64,000 bases of DNA from Pseudonocardia humida. GTDB lineage: Bacteria; Actinomycetota; Actinomycetes; Mycobacteriales; Pseudonocardiaceae. Below the pieces are notes generated by a model, which saw nothing but the letters and a program-made list of their open reading frames with translations, was not told the DNA's origin and did not search any database. Below, piece by piece: positions 8,909-18,168 of the stretch (position 1 is the stretch's first letter; each line of letters opens with the position of its first letter). The stretch is from assembly GCF_023898865.1 (NCBI RefSeq), contig NZ_JAGSOV010000063.1:1-64000 (forward strand). The letters run 5' to 3'. The position numbers and the translations under genes are program-made.

Positions 8909-11554
8909 CTAATTGGCATCCTGCGATCGATCTGTTCGGACGCCGGCCGCCACCATCCCGTACGCACGCATAGCTGGAATGAATTTCCGGTTAGCAAACC
9001 AAAGAAAGATCTTGTCGCCAGCATCCAGGTCTGTCAGCGGTGGAATTTCCACACTCTTGGCACGACTCCGCCTAGTCTTCACTTGAGGCCTGCCACGATT
9101 CACTACCGCCCCGTACAGACGCCACATTCTCATTCTAGCCGCAAAAAGCATGAAGGCATAAACGTATGGCGGGAATCCTAGTAGAGACAGCACTATCCCC
9201 AACCTCGAGGCGGGGTCGTTGAAAGTTTCCCAAGCTCCAGCGCTTAGCAGGATACCTGATACTAAAAGCAACGGGAGAACCCGGCGTGAAATTTGCGACG
9301 ACTGCCGATTAGGGTTTGGCAACGAATGCAGTGCAGTCAAGAGATGCAGTGTGGGCGGAGTCGATAATGCCAAATCCGACGTCGCTATCGATACCGCCCC
9401 CACCAGCAGAGAATTGCGCGCGTTGGGATGGACCACCCTGTTCATCGGCCATGCCGAGTCGGCCGTTCTCGAAGTATCGAACTCTGTTGACCACGCATCA
9501 GTAATCTGAGCCTTAGCTAAACGCTCCGAAGCAGTACGCGATCGGAGTATTGCTTCGGTCAAGACAGCGGCCCATCTATGAATCCGTTGGCGATCAGGCT
9601 CTTGCTGCGCATGGTCTACCACCAGCTCCAGGAAGGGCGGTTCATCACACGCATCAACAATTATATCCGGCGCCTCTGCCAGGAGGTCCATCCCATATGC
9701 TCGAGATAGCCGCAGCGCCGACGGCGCATTGTGTTCAGCATAGCTTCTGAATAGCAGGAGCAATCTTTCTCGATTATTGGAGATAAGCTGGTCGAAAACG
9801 GAGTCAAGCGAACTGCTTTCGTCGACGCCTAGCACATCACTCGCGTCAGCCACAACAACCTGATACAAGTGCAAGCGCGAGAACCAGCGTTCATCCCAAG
9901 AGTGCACGGGAGTAGTAACGAGGTGGGCCCGCTCTCTATCTCGGTAACGCTCCCATGTCCAATGGTCATACGCTTGAGTCTCAAGTAGGCAACGTCCCAG
10001 CAGCTCGTTATCGCCCAGCGCCGCGACATTCACGAGGGCAACTCGCCGTTGATCACGGCGTGCTAGTGCGCACGCGAACGGAAGAACCTCTATTAGACGG
10101 CTTGCAGTAGATGGATCTCGCTGAAAGCTCCCATGGAGATGGATTAGATTGTCCCATCCATCTTCACGGCCGCGAATCGCCTCCAACGCCGCAAAGTACT
10201 CACAGATTGTAAGATGAATGAACCTAAACGTCTCCATGTCACGCTCAGGAGTAATAAGCCCTGTCTCAGAGGACAGGGAGAGTAGATTCTCCTCGGCAGC
10301 TACATCAGTGTCTAGATTTAACTCCGCTTTGACAATTTGGGTCGCTGTGCTCCAGCTGAGTTGATTTGCTGGCTGAGTGATATCAGATAAGTTCTCTAAC
10401 GCAATTGATCCGAATATGCCCTCACGCTGCTCTATCCGCGCAACACGGGCCGACCTGAGACTCCACTGCCTCGCCCGCCTCATAATTAGGAACTCGCTAG
10501 AAACATCTGAGTAGAAGCTCGTCCGAGTGTCGGGAAGATCAATGCTACTCGCTCGCTGAAAGTTCACTACGTACATGGACAGGATCAGTGGATTAGTGCA
10601 TAGATCTCGCAAACTTGGTTTGTCACTGAGCTCGCCAAAGACCTTGTTCACGTGTACACCAGCGTCCGACTGCCCCCGAAACCAGCTAGACAGGAACTTA
10701 AAAATGTCATTCGACGTGAAGCGCTGAATATGGAGAACAACCGGAAAACTTGAAGTAAGATCGCGGTATACTTGTTGATAGAATTGTACACGCATCGTAA
10801 GTACGACAATATTCTTTTCACTGAGCCGCGCTAGTCTAGAGCTAAGACTTTCGATAGCTTTAGTCATCGTCGGATATTCTTGCGAGGCGACTTCGTCAAG
10901 GCCATCGAGAAGGACTAGAAGTCCGGCATCTTCACTGCAGCGAAGAAAGAGATCCACCGCTTCATTGGCTTCTTGTCCTATTTGCTGGGCCACCACGGCG
11001 CGTACTTTTCCTATGAACTGTTCTCCCAGATCCTCGCCAGCCTCATCGAAGCGAAGATTCTTCAATTCTATCCGCACTGCCAGCTTTGAGCTTCGCGGTC
11101 GTTCGATAGCTTGCCGACAAGAATCAATTAGGAGCTTCTTTATCAACGTCGATTTCCCCGATCCGGGGTCACCTATAACTTGAATACGGTTTCCCAGAGT
11201 GAGCAGCGCCGTATCAGAAACAGTAGGCGTGTTTCGGGTAAAGTTTTCGAGCTTCAAATTTACGAACATGTCTTCAACTTTTAACGTGACACCACCCTTA
11301 CCCGGAACGGGCATATAGACGTTCTCGACGTTGTTGAGAACGAGTCGACTGTAGCTTCGCATGCCCACCCGCATGGAAAGCGCACTACTCGTCCGTCGGG
11401 TCAATCTCCACGTAGCCGCATCGAACAATATCAGGACGTTCTGCCTGACAAACTTGTTAAATCGGACAATGATAGCCGTCAGAAGTGGGACGCCTACTAG
11501 GCTCAGCAGTATGGGCCAAGCACGGGAGATGAAGTCTACAACTGTGTTCAACAT
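8909..11554 (-). CDS. membrane-anchored NACHT-type STAND NTPase
   Basis: An 881-residue protein. An N-terminal membrane helix (AWPILLSLVGVPLLTAIIV, about 13-30) is followed by a linker and a NACHT NTPase. Walker A is GDPGSGKST (128-136) and Walker B LLVLLDGLDE (212-221), with the small-residue pattern after the acidic pair typical of NACHT. The helical middle ends with two further hydrophobic helices near the C-terminus (LPLLLVSGILLSAGAW and GIVLSLLGFPPYVYAFML). NACHT proteins in bacteria are commonly phage sensors that trigger cell suicide; no separate effector domain is recognisable here. AGGAGG lies seven bases before the ATG. The gene is clearly AT-richer than its surroundings, which suggests recent acquisition. 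Confidence 0.85.
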   Translation of the reverse strand: MLNTVVDFISRAWPILLSLVGVPLLTAIIVRFNKFVRQNVLILFDAATWRLTRRTSSALSMRVGMRSYSRLVLNNVENVYMPVPGKGGVTLKVEDMFVNLKLENFTRNTPTVSDTALLTLGNRIQVIGDPGSGKSTLIKKLLIDSCRQAIERPRSSKLAVRIELKNLRFDEAGEDLGEQFIGKVRAVVAQQIGQEANEAVDLFLRCSEDAGLLVLLDGLDEVASQEYPTMTKAIESLSSRLARLSEKNIVVLTMRVQFYQQVYRDLTSSFPVVLHIQRFTSNDIFKFLSSWFRGQSDAGVHVNKVFGELSDKPSLRDLCTNPLILSMYVVNFQRASSIDLPDTRTSFYSDVSSEFLIMRRARQWSLRSARVARIEQREGIFGSIALENLSDITQPANQLSWSTATQIVKAELNLDTDVAAEENLLSLSSETGLITPERDMETFRFIHLTICEYFAALEAIRGREDGWDNLIHLHGSFQRDPSTASRLIEVLPFACALARRDQRRVALVNVAALGDNELLGRCLLETQAYDHWTWERYRDRERAHLVTTPVHSWDERWFSRLHLYQVVVADASDVLGVDESSSLDSVFDQLISNNRERLLLLFRSYAEHNAPSALRLSRAYGMDLLAEAPDIIVDACDEPPFLELVVDHAQQEPDRQRIHRWAAVLTEAILRSRTASERLAKAQITDAWSTEFDTSRTADSAWPMNRVVHPNARNSLLVGAVSIATSDLALSTPPTLHLLTALHSLPNPNRQSSQISRRVLPLLLVSGILLSAGAWETFNDPASRLGIVLSLLGFPPYVYAFMLFAARMRMWRLYGAVVNRGRPQVKTRRSRAKSVEIPPLTDLDAGDKIFLWFANRKFIPAMRAYGMVAAGVRTDRSQDAN

Positions 11555-12076
11555 TGCTTATCCTCCTGCCATACTGCACTACGACGTGTTTACGTTCATC
11601 AAGACTAAAGAATCTAAAAGTTGAAGGCTGATTATTGAACTCAGTTGATATGGCCCTCCCCTAATATGTGGGGTCGTTGGTACCTCGCAGGAGGACCAAG
11701 AGACGTTACGCGCTCGGCAGATGACGAGGACACCCTCTAGGCCCAATGTCCCGCAGCTCAAGTTGACCACATAGTTCTTCGAGGTCTCAACCTGCGGACA
11801 AGCATCGTGCGCGACCCGGCGTAGCGGATGCTAGCTGGCTCGCCGGGCTTCTTGACTCGGTATCGGTTGCGGTGGGCGCGTTAGATCGCTCGCGGACAGG
11901 TTTGCTGGCCGTGGCGGGGATGAGCAGCGTCGCGATCTGCCGCGTCACGGATCGCGGGAGAATTCAAATCGTCTAGTGCTCGGCGCAAGCCTTCTCAAGC
12001 TGCCAAGCGTACGTTGCTAACGTTCTCGATTTGCATGACAACTGCCGCTTCTCACAGCTTTCACTTAATACACACT
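11555..12076. other. intergenic region, no gene seen
   Basis: About 520 bases containing the NACHT promoter region. No ORF with convincing codon use and no clear repeat. Confidence 0.4.
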
Positions 12077-12910
12077 TTACGGACCTGTCTCAATGACTAC
12101 GGCATTGGCAGGCAAACGGATAGTAGCACCATCCTTCAGAATGAAGGCAGTCGTTGCATTCTGGCCAATGTAGCCAGCCTCTATCTTTTCACCACTGGTG
12201 AATACGTCCAGTGGCCGTCTTCCTGGATCGGCCGTCCAATGAATTGTAGCGTCACTTACTTGAAGATCGACCACATAGAAGGTCGGGACAAGTGCAGTCG
12301 CTGGCAACAATTTGCCCCCTTTAGCATTGTCGACTGCTTCTGCTGCCAGATGCCACGCAAAGAATGTTCCGCCCACAACAGCAGCCCCAGCGGTCAGAGC
12401 AAGTAGGGCCGCTTTCGTCAACGACCTGGCTCTCACATCGCAGACTAGACTAATCAAGAGAGGCGCTGCGCCGACAATCAAGAACGTGACATAGGCAACG
12501 GTAGACTGAGGTACATCGAAATCCGGGATCAGAACGGCAGCCATTAAAATGGCCGCGCCGGTCAGGACGAGTTGGATCTTACTCCAAGTTGGACTCTCGT
12601 CTCCCCGACTTGCTGCGCCGCGCCGAAAATAGAAGGCGATCGTCAGCCAGGGAGTTGCCACTATCGCAATGACCGGCAGGAGACCGATTGCCCGTACCAG
12701 TATGAAAACCTGATCAATACCAAGATCCTCAGGTGACAGTCCAAGCGGCCCGAAGAATCGATGATAGGCGAGATTGAGACCTACGTATAGTCCGGTGGCA
12801 AGCACAGCTCCAATCTTCAATAAGTCATCTAGCTGAACTGCCAAGTTCGAGACATCACTGTTCGCTGCGGTTTCGCTAGCGCCGTCTGCAGACCCTTGTC
12901 CTTCTGGCAC
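12077..12910 (-). CDS. multi-pass membrane protein, unknown function
   Basis: A 277-residue protein with about five or six membrane helices. Examples are IGAVLATGLYVGLNLAY, ILVRAIGLLPVIAIVATPWLTIAFYF, IQLVLTGAAILMAAVLI, STVAYVTFLIVGAAPLLISLV and AALLALTAGAAVVGGTFFAWHL. A soluble C-terminal domain of about 75 residues follows (VPTFYVVDLQVSDATIHW). It starts with GTG. It lies upstream of the NACHT gene on the same strand, about 520 bases away, so co-transcription is possible but not shown. Family not recognised; AT-rich relative to the chromosome. Confidence 0.7.
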   Translation of the reverse strand: MPEGQGSADGASETAANSDVSNLAVQLDDLLKIGAVLATGLYVGLNLAYHRFFGPLGLSPEDLGIDQVFILVRAIGLLPVIAIVATPWLTIAFYFRRGAASRGDESPTWSKIQLVLTGAAILMAAVLIPDFDVPQSTVAYVTFLIVGAAPLLISLVCDVRARSLTKAALLALTAGAAVVGGTFFAWHLAAEAVDNAKGGKLLPATALVPTFYVVDLQVSDATIHWTADPGRRPLDVFTSGEKIEAGYIGQNATTAFILKDGATIRLPANAVVIETGP

Positions 12911-13384
12911 GGCAAAACGCTACCATAAAGTGGTACGACCCCAGAGCGCGGCATTGCGCCGAACTACTATGAGATTTGCTCGCACAGAGGAAGTGCGGTC
13001 GGCACCCAGAGGAGTGTCTGCGCTTCATACGCTGTACCCGCTCCAGGCCTCTACCCGAGGGTCACCTCCGCCGCCTGGATCATCCGTTCCCCAGCTGTTC
13101 GCCCGCCCTGGCACGAGGGGACTGCCGTTCACAGTCATGTGGATCCGAGCGAATGCGTGTAACCGCCGGAGCTTCTACGACTCGCCGGCGGCTTCCCGGG
13201 CTATCAACAGCGCTAGGCATAGGAGGCGTTTGTGGAGCATCGGCTAGAGTCCCAGGCGCCAGCCGACTGGCGAGAGTACTAGTCAAGATTTTATGTCGAC
13301 GGTACGTCGGAAGGGTTGAATTCTCAACTGTCTGATAAATCGACAACAGGTTCAGGACGGCCGAGGCCGCGGGCGCCGGGCGAT
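12911..13384. other. intergenic region, no gene seen
   Basis: About 470 bases marking the return from AT-rich to GC-rich sequence. No feature supported. Confidence 0.35.
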
Positions 13385-13894
13385 CTACGCCCATTCCGCC
13401 CACGGCTGCACCGGCGGCACGAGCTGGACGGAGACGCGACGCTCCCACCGGCGGGGACGTTCCTCGCGGGACTGCGCGTCGAGCAGCAGCGGCAGCGCCA
13501 CACTGTCGGTGTGGCCCTCCCACGGATCCACCGTGAGGTGCACGGTCACCGTGACGACGTCGCCGGGCTCGCGCGGCGGGAACCACACCTCGTCCGCAAC
13601 CTCACGGTCGCCGCTGGAGACCCCGCGGCACCACGGCACATCGGCCGGCCGAATTGACACGGCGATGGCGCCGGGACCGCCGGCGACCCGGATCTTGACC
13701 GCGGCCTTCCGGTCGTGGACCTGCGCGGGCTCGGCCGTGAACTGCGGGCCCTCAGCGTCGTCCCGGTCGGCCAGCTCGCGCAGCTCCTTGCGCACGGCGA
13801 CCTCGGCGTTGCGGCGGGTGGCGAGCATGGCGAGGACCGCGACAACCAAGGCGAGACCCGAGATGCAGATGGCGATGATCGAGAGAGCGAGCAC
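13385..13894 (-). CDS. small membrane-anchored hypothetical protein
   Basis: 169 residues: one N-terminal membrane helix (LSIIAICISGLALVVAVLAML), a charged linker (RKELRELADRDDAEGPQF) and a beta-rich domain (VKIRVAGGPGAIAVSIRP, VTVTVHLTVDPW) ending WAEWA. The high third-position GC supports coding. This resembles the many anchor-plus-beta-domain proteins of actinobacterial mobile DNA; no function can be assigned. Confidence 0.6.
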   Translation of the reverse strand: MLALSIIAICISGLALVVAVLAMLATRRNAEVAVRKELRELADRDDAEGPQFTAEPAQVHDRKAAVKIRVAGGPGAIAVSIRPADVPWCRGVSSGDREVADEVWFPPREPGDVVTVTVHLTVDPWEGHTDSVALPLLLDAQSREERPRRWERRVSVQLVPPVQPWAEWA

Positions 13895-13921
13895 GCCGTC
13901 AAGCTAACCAGCGCGCTAGTA

Positions 13922-13957
13922 GCGAGCCGGGAGCGGTGACCTGCACTCCCGGCTCGC
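13922..13957 (-). terminator. hairpin terminator
   Basis: Perfect 12-bp stem GCGAGCCGGGAG / CTCCCGGCTCGC with a 12-base loop, six bases past the stop of the small gene at 13964-14215. No T tract, as is usual in high-GC actinobacteria. Confidence 0.7.
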
Positions 13958-13963
13958 CGAAGG

Positions 13964-14215
13964 TCAGGACGTCCAGCAGTGCGAGCCGATGCCCTTCTCG
14001 TTGGCGCGCGCTGCGCCGGTCGTCGTCCACACGGGTGGGTGCACGGTGCGCCCGCGCTGACGCGCCACGGTCACTGTGTGCACGTACTTCACGCACTCGG
14101 TTGTTCGGCGCACGTTCCTGCTGCGGGCCGTGACGAACCCGCGCGTGTTCGGGTCAGCCGGCCACTGGCGGGCGCGCTGCTCCGGCCTGCCGACCTGATC
14201 TGGGCGCCGATCCAC
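13964..14215 (-). CDS. small hypothetical protein
   Basis: 83 residues, including RGFVTARSRNVRRTTECVKY, then VHPPVWTTTGAARANEKGIG and a SHCWTS end. There are only two cysteines, one mid-protein and one near the end, which could form a disulfide. Third-position GC is about 85-90 percent, and a perfect hairpin follows the stop, so I think it is real. No signal peptide is seen with this start, and the N-terminus may be mis-set or truncated. Family not recognised. Confidence 0.45.
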   Translation of the reverse strand: MDRRPDQVGRPEQRARQWPADPNTRGFVTARSRNVRRTTECVKYVHTVTVARQRGRTVHPPVWTTTGAARANEKGIGSHCWTS

Positions 14216-14624
14216 CGGCGTCGGCTCGACAGTCGGGCCCCGGCAGGCAGCGCCTCCAGCCCACCGCGTGTCCTCACCGGCAGTCGAGTCTTCGCTGGGG
14301 TGCTGGTGCGCCCGACCCGACTAGCGACGACTTCCTTCCCTGTCCGACTGACTCCTCGCGCTACTTCAGCCACACCCACCGGAAGTTTCGATCTTGGCTG
14401 CCCCACTGGAGAGAGGACCGGAGCGTGGGGTGGAGCCCCGCAGTTCTCCGTTGAGCTCCACCCGGCCTCGCTGTGTTCAGACTTCCTCTACTGGTCAAGG
14501 CGGCGCCCTCCGGGCGCCGGGCGGCACTGTGCCCGATGCAGCCGCAAGCGCCGTGCGGGGCGTGCGGCCTCCGGCCGGTCCCCGCGCGGCGCGCGGCTGC
14601 GCAAGGAGAACCGCCAACGCACGA
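14216..14624. other. intergenic region with strong hairpins
   Basis: No gene. The part next to the ATPase stop is very GC-rich and folds readily: GGCGCCC-tcc-GGGCGCC at 14502-14518, and CGGCCtCCGGCCG further on. These probably terminate the ATPase transcript. Confidence 0.45.
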
Positions 14625-16220
14625 CTAGGACGCGCCCACCGCCGGCGCAACGAAATCATCGAGCCGGAGGACAGCCCGGCGGATGGCGCGTAGGTCTTGA
14701 GTAGGAACATCAGCATAGGAGGGATCGTCCTCGACCCCAATCGAGAGCATGCCGAGCGGCTCGTACTTCGTGTGAATTAAGTCGACGTAGGCGCCATAGT
14801 CAATAACGTAGACGTCGTACCTCTCACCTGGCTCATCTTGTGCCGAGTAACCCCTGCGCACCACATGAAGAACGCGAGCGTCAAACAGCGCCTTGATCAG
14901 TAAGGACCCTGTCTCGCGCTGATTCACAAGGAAGCCACGTGCACGCTTTGTGCGAATAACGTTATCAATAATCCAGTTAAGCAAACGCTGCGCTTCTGTG
15001 TTGTCGCTAAACGCTCGCTCTTTGTCCGTCTGAAACCATGCACGGGCGGCCTGACGCACATGCGGAACAGAGATCAAGCCAGCACCGGCGTTCAGTGCTG
15101 CCTTCGCTGCGATGTTCAGAGCATCGCGCGGCACGCCCTCCGCAGCTCTGACAAGCTCGTCGAAGGCGCGCTTGTCAGTGAAGGCGACCCGGACTAGGTC
15201 CTCCTGGCGAGTTACGTTAGCCACTCGTTCAGATTCGTCGACGCCGGAAGTAACATGCTTGAAGAATAGAGCCCTGAAGAACGAGCGCGCCCGTTCCTCA
15301 TTTAACTCGAAAACCATGAACTCGTCGAGATCTACATTGGCGGCCATATCTGCGCCAAGCTCAATCCCTATGAACTGCCCATTAGATCGACGTTCGCGAA
15401 ATCGTGCTTGTTGCTCAATAGCTGCAATTTTAACTGTGAACCGCTGGACGGGAAGGATAGTTCGTACGAGGAACTCTGCTAGATACGGTTGAGTATCTAG
15501 CGGAATGGCGCCCCATTCGTCCAGAAGTAGCCAAATCCTCGCTCTGGAAATTGAGTCTGCGAGGGCGCGCAACGCCTGGGCAACTTGCGTGAAATTGAGG
15601 TTGCGTCGTTCCACTCCTTTGCGGCTTTCCTTTTGGAGATCTCGCCCTTCGCTCGCTCGCTCGCCCGACGATCCAATCTCAAGCGATACGGACTTCATCG
15701 AGAGCCCAGCGCTACCGCTCACTGACTCCTTAGCGGTGGCATTCGTTTCAGCCTCGCTTGAGACTTCGACCTCGCCTTCAATACGCACCGATGAGATCGC
15801 TACTGCAAGTGCATCTAAGCGTTGCACAAACGACTCGTCAAGAAGCAAATCATCGCGCTCCAGTGCGGCGCCTAGGATCGCGTCATGAACCAAAACTATG
15901 AGGTCGACTAGAAGTCGCGCAGCGCGCTCCGTCGGTGGCGTCTCGTCTCCCAGAAACAAGCCGTCAGGCGAGCCGACCTGGCGCAAATCGATGTACACTC
16001 CTAGGTCGCCATTCGTACCCGCAACAGTCTCGATATACCGAAGTGCATGGGTCTTTCCGGTACCACGTCGCCCGTACAATATCTGATGATCTACCGCTTG
16101 CAGCGCGGCAGCAACGCCGGAGTCAACGAAGGTATCGCGAAGTCGCTCAACTTGCCGTGATTCAGCTCGTTTTGGAATCAAGTTCAGCGCCTTGTTGATT
16201 GTCGATATGCCATTCGTCAA
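14625..16220 (-). CDS. P-loop AAA-type ATPase (ORC/CDC6-like)
   Basis: About 531 residues. Walker A is LYGRRGTGKTH near residue 50-57 and Walker B is WLLLDEWGAIP near 250. Between them lies a long low-conservation insert rich in Ser/Glu/Ala. The C-terminal half has a winged-helix look (ARGFLVNQRETGSLLIKALF, then VLHVVRRGYS and YDVYVIDYGAYVDL). Proteins of this kind in accessory islands act as regulatory or DNA-handling ATPases; the exact role is unknown. The frame opens at TTG 16250, but TTG 16220 has GAGGGAAAG before it and begins TNGISTINKALNLIPK. The gene is AT-richer than its flanks, so it belongs to the imported cargo. Confidence 0.7.
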   Translation of the reverse strand: MTNGISTINKALNLIPKRAESRQVERLRDTFVDSGVAAALQAVDHQILYGRRGTGKTHALRYIETVAGTNGDLGVYIDLRQVGSPDGLFLGDETPPTERAARLLVDLIVLVHDAILGAALERDDLLLDESFVQRLDALAVAISSVRIEGEVEVSSEAETNATAKESVSGSAGLSMKSVSLEIGSSGERASEGRDLQKESRKGVERRNLNFTQVAQALRALADSISRARIWLLLDEWGAIPLDTQPYLAEFLVRTILPVQRFTVKIAAIEQQARFRERRSNGQFIGIELGADMAANVDLDEFMVFELNEERARSFFRALFFKHVTSGVDESERVANVTRQEDLVRVAFTDKRAFDELVRAAEGVPRDALNIAAKAALNAGAGLISVPHVRQAARAWFQTDKERAFSDNTEAQRLLNWIIDNVIRTKRARGFLVNQRETGSLLIKALFDARVLHVVRRGYSAQDEPGERYDVYVIDYGAYVDLIHTKYEPLGMLSIGVEDDPSYADVPTQDLRAIRRAVLRLDDFVAPAVGAS

Positions 16221-16998
16221 GGTAAGTCGCTTTCCCTCGTCGCAGCACAAGATCGTAACAGGGTGTAACTGGGGGTAAGCTTAGAGACACTGCGGCGGCA
16301 GCGCTAGCGCGTCGTCCCAGCGGCAGGGCTTGGGCCCAGTACGTCGTGGCACGAGGGTCGACCGACTTGGCCTGCTCGGCGCTCGTTGCCCTAGGACATG
16401 CCCTCGCCGGGCGGGCAGGCCAACGGGATGGCCGAGAGTGCGCGGGGCGGATGCGTTGGGAGCGTGGGCGGCGGGGTGTGGCATCCCATTGACCTCCCAG
16501 AGGGCTACCACACGGCATCCCGGGGGCAGAGCTGATTGAGGTACGGTCACGTGCCGTCGAGGGCTGCCCCCGGGACGCCGCGTGGTCGGGCTGCGCCAGG
16601 TCGACGGGATGCCACACCGGCCCACGTGCGGTGGGAGTTCCAGGGTCGAGCTGAGATCATCGCCCACGCTTACCCACCGGAAACGACCGCGATTAGCGCC
16701 CGACAGCACTGACGCGCCCAAGATGTCTGCCCAGCTCAGCGGCACTGCTCGGCATCACGACGCACCAGCCCGAACCCCGATCTTGGAATCTCTAGTTCGC
16801 GGTCGCGTGGGACCGCAGGAAGGCAGCGCGAGCACCGACATAAGGGGCCCCGCCCGGCATAGGCGAGCACGGCGACCAGCCAGCACGGCGGCCGCAAGCC
16901 TTGTCCTGCACGCGCGATGCGATTAGCAATTCGGGAAACGGCCTCGCGCTCGCGGGCGTGCGGCGACGACTCCGGTAGCCAGGCACCCTCTCGTTGGG
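16221..16998. other. intergenic region holding a large palindrome
   Basis: About 780 bases upstream of the ATPase with no supported gene. The main content is the 148-base inverted repeat at 16473-16620, listed separately. Confidence 0.5.
16473..16620. repeat. large imperfect inverted repeat (about 60-base arms)
   Basis: Arms 16473-16533 and 16560-16620 match in opposite orientation at roughly 75 percent. Identical blocks include GGTGTGGCATCCC, GACCT and TCCCGGGGGCAG. The 26-base centre itself contains a CACGTG core. Read outward to inward, both arms encode a related peptide: WHPIDLPEGYHTASRGQ on plus and WHPVDLAQPDHAASRGQ on minus. It could be a cruciform, a transposon-like end pair, or a duplicated and inverted gene end. 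Confidence 0.7.
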
Positions 16999-17172
16999 TT
17001 AGCGGTTGGTGAGTACGACACGGGATTCCGGTGGCGCCGGCTGGTCGAGGTCGACGACGGGTACGCCGTCGAGGGAGATCCGACCGGCCTGTAGGTGCTC
17101 CTCGATCCGCTCGGTACTCAACCCTGCAGCGATCAGCCGGTCGCGCACAGTAGGAACATCAGTACTGGTCAC
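16999..17172 (-). CDS. small hypothetical protein (57 aa)
   Basis: GTG start at 17172, TAA stop. Contains TVRDRLIAAGLSTERIEEHL, AGRISLDGVPVVDL and PAPPESRVVLTNR. Codon use fits the genome. The first half looks like a short helical recognition module, and the pattern AGRISLDG..V.DLD.P.P resembles the small proteins found singly in actinobacterial integrative elements. It is divergent from the gene at 17234, 61 bases away. Function unknown. Confidence 0.6.
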   Translation of the reverse strand: MTSTDVPTVRDRLIAAGLSTERIEEHLQAGRISLDGVPVVDLDQPAPPESRVVLTNR

Positions 17173-17233
17173 AGCGTCGAATCATCCCGCTGGGCGGTGC
17201 ACGACCGCTGTCGACGCGCCGTAGAGTCCGAAC

Positions 17234-17548
17234 ATGCGTTCGGGTGATCTGGGCTCGCGGCGTCGACTGAACCGGCCAGTGTGGGTCAAGCTCCCGGTCG
17301 TGTTCCACCAGACCCAGTACCCGCCCGGTCGGTTCCGGTGGGACGACCGCACGCTCGACGTGTCCGGTGAGGTGCGGGGGACCCTGCACGGCTGGTTCCG
17401 CGCTGCGACCGGCGAGTGGTACGGCCTGGTCTCCTACGCCATCCCCTACGCCCATGCCGAGATCACCGGCCAGCTGCAGCTCGAGGACCAACTCGTGCCC
17501 GCCGACGCCCTGCGCCCCCGTCTCTATGGCCGCGAGCGCCGTGCCTGA
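17234..17548 (+). CDS. small hypothetical protein
   Basis: 104 residues, basic and tryptophan-rich: RLNRPVWVKLPVVFHQTQYP, then HGWFRAATGEWYGLVSYAIP and LQLEDQLVPADALRPRLYG. No membrane helix or known motif. The mRNA is probably leaderless: TAGAGT (17222-17227) lies six bases before the ATG. The gene pairs divergently with the 57-residue gene. Such proteins are recurrent in actinomycete ICEs, but I know no function. Confidence 0.65.
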   Translation: MRSGDLGSRRRLNRPVWVKLPVVFHQTQYPPGRFRWDDRTLDVSGEVRGTLHGWFRAATGEWYGLVSYAIPYAHAEITGQLQLEDQLVPADALRPRLYGRERRA

Positions 17549-17956
17549 GCACGCCGCCTCGTGCGATGCGGACAAGGCGCTTCAGTCGACTGCCGGCCCA
17601 CCACCTCGCCATCACCACCAGCCGCAGGCCACCGGATCCGCCCAATGGCGCTGACACGGTGAGGCCAACGGGGTTCGCGACGGTGACGAGTCCTACGGAA
17701 CGAGCCGTGCCGCGAGTGCCCGCTGTGCCAACGTCCGCTCCGCCAGCCGCCGTGGTGACGCTCCTGCTCTGCTCCCCTGCCGGCCTTCTGCCCTGGTGGC
17801 TGACCGCTCGTGCCGTCCGCGGCGCTCGGACGACCTCGGGACGTGGCCACGCTGACCGGCGCCCATAGCGCCCAACGACGGTGCCGCGGCAACGGGAGGT
17901 TCGGCAGTGCGACGAGGACAACCACCCGACCAGGAGGGTCGCGACTCAGTCGACCT
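17549..17956. other. region without a supported gene
   Basis: About 400 bases. Several frames are open, one with a short hydrophobic stretch (VVTLLLCSPAGLLPWWL) on plus, but none has a good start or conserved look. I leave it unassigned. Confidence 0.35.
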
Positions 17957-18142
17957 CTACCTCGAGCTCGACCTCTCGACGATGTCGACGCCGCGACGCT
18001 CGCCGATCAACGCCCGCCGACCGGCGATCCTCGGTGCGCCGGACACCACGGCGCGCGCGACCTCGACCCGGCCGTCGCGACGCTGCAGGACCAGCGTCAT
18101 CGCCCCGGCGGACTTCAGCGCGTAGGAAAGGGTCCTCGCCAT
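17957..18142 (-). CDS. small hypothetical protein (61 aa)
   Basis: Begins MARTLSYALKSAGAMTLVLQ, continues RRDGRVEVARAVVSGAPR and ends in DIVERSSSR. Third-position GC is about 90 percent over the whole frame. A competing plus-strand frame (17907-18125, GGGAGG before GTG) covers the same DNA with slightly poorer codon use. I favour the minus frame but cannot exclude the other. Confidence 0.4.
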   Translation of the reverse strand: MARTLSYALKSAGAMTLVLQRRDGRVEVARAVVSGAPRIAGRRALIGERRGVDIVERSSSR

Positions 18143-18168
18143 CGCCTGCCTACCCACCGATCCCGCTC

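Noticed and set aside
17907..18125. Plus-strand small gene with a good GGGAGG site
   Set aside because: It overlaps the minus-strand 61-residue frame, which has better codon use and a more protein-like sequence; not excluded completely.
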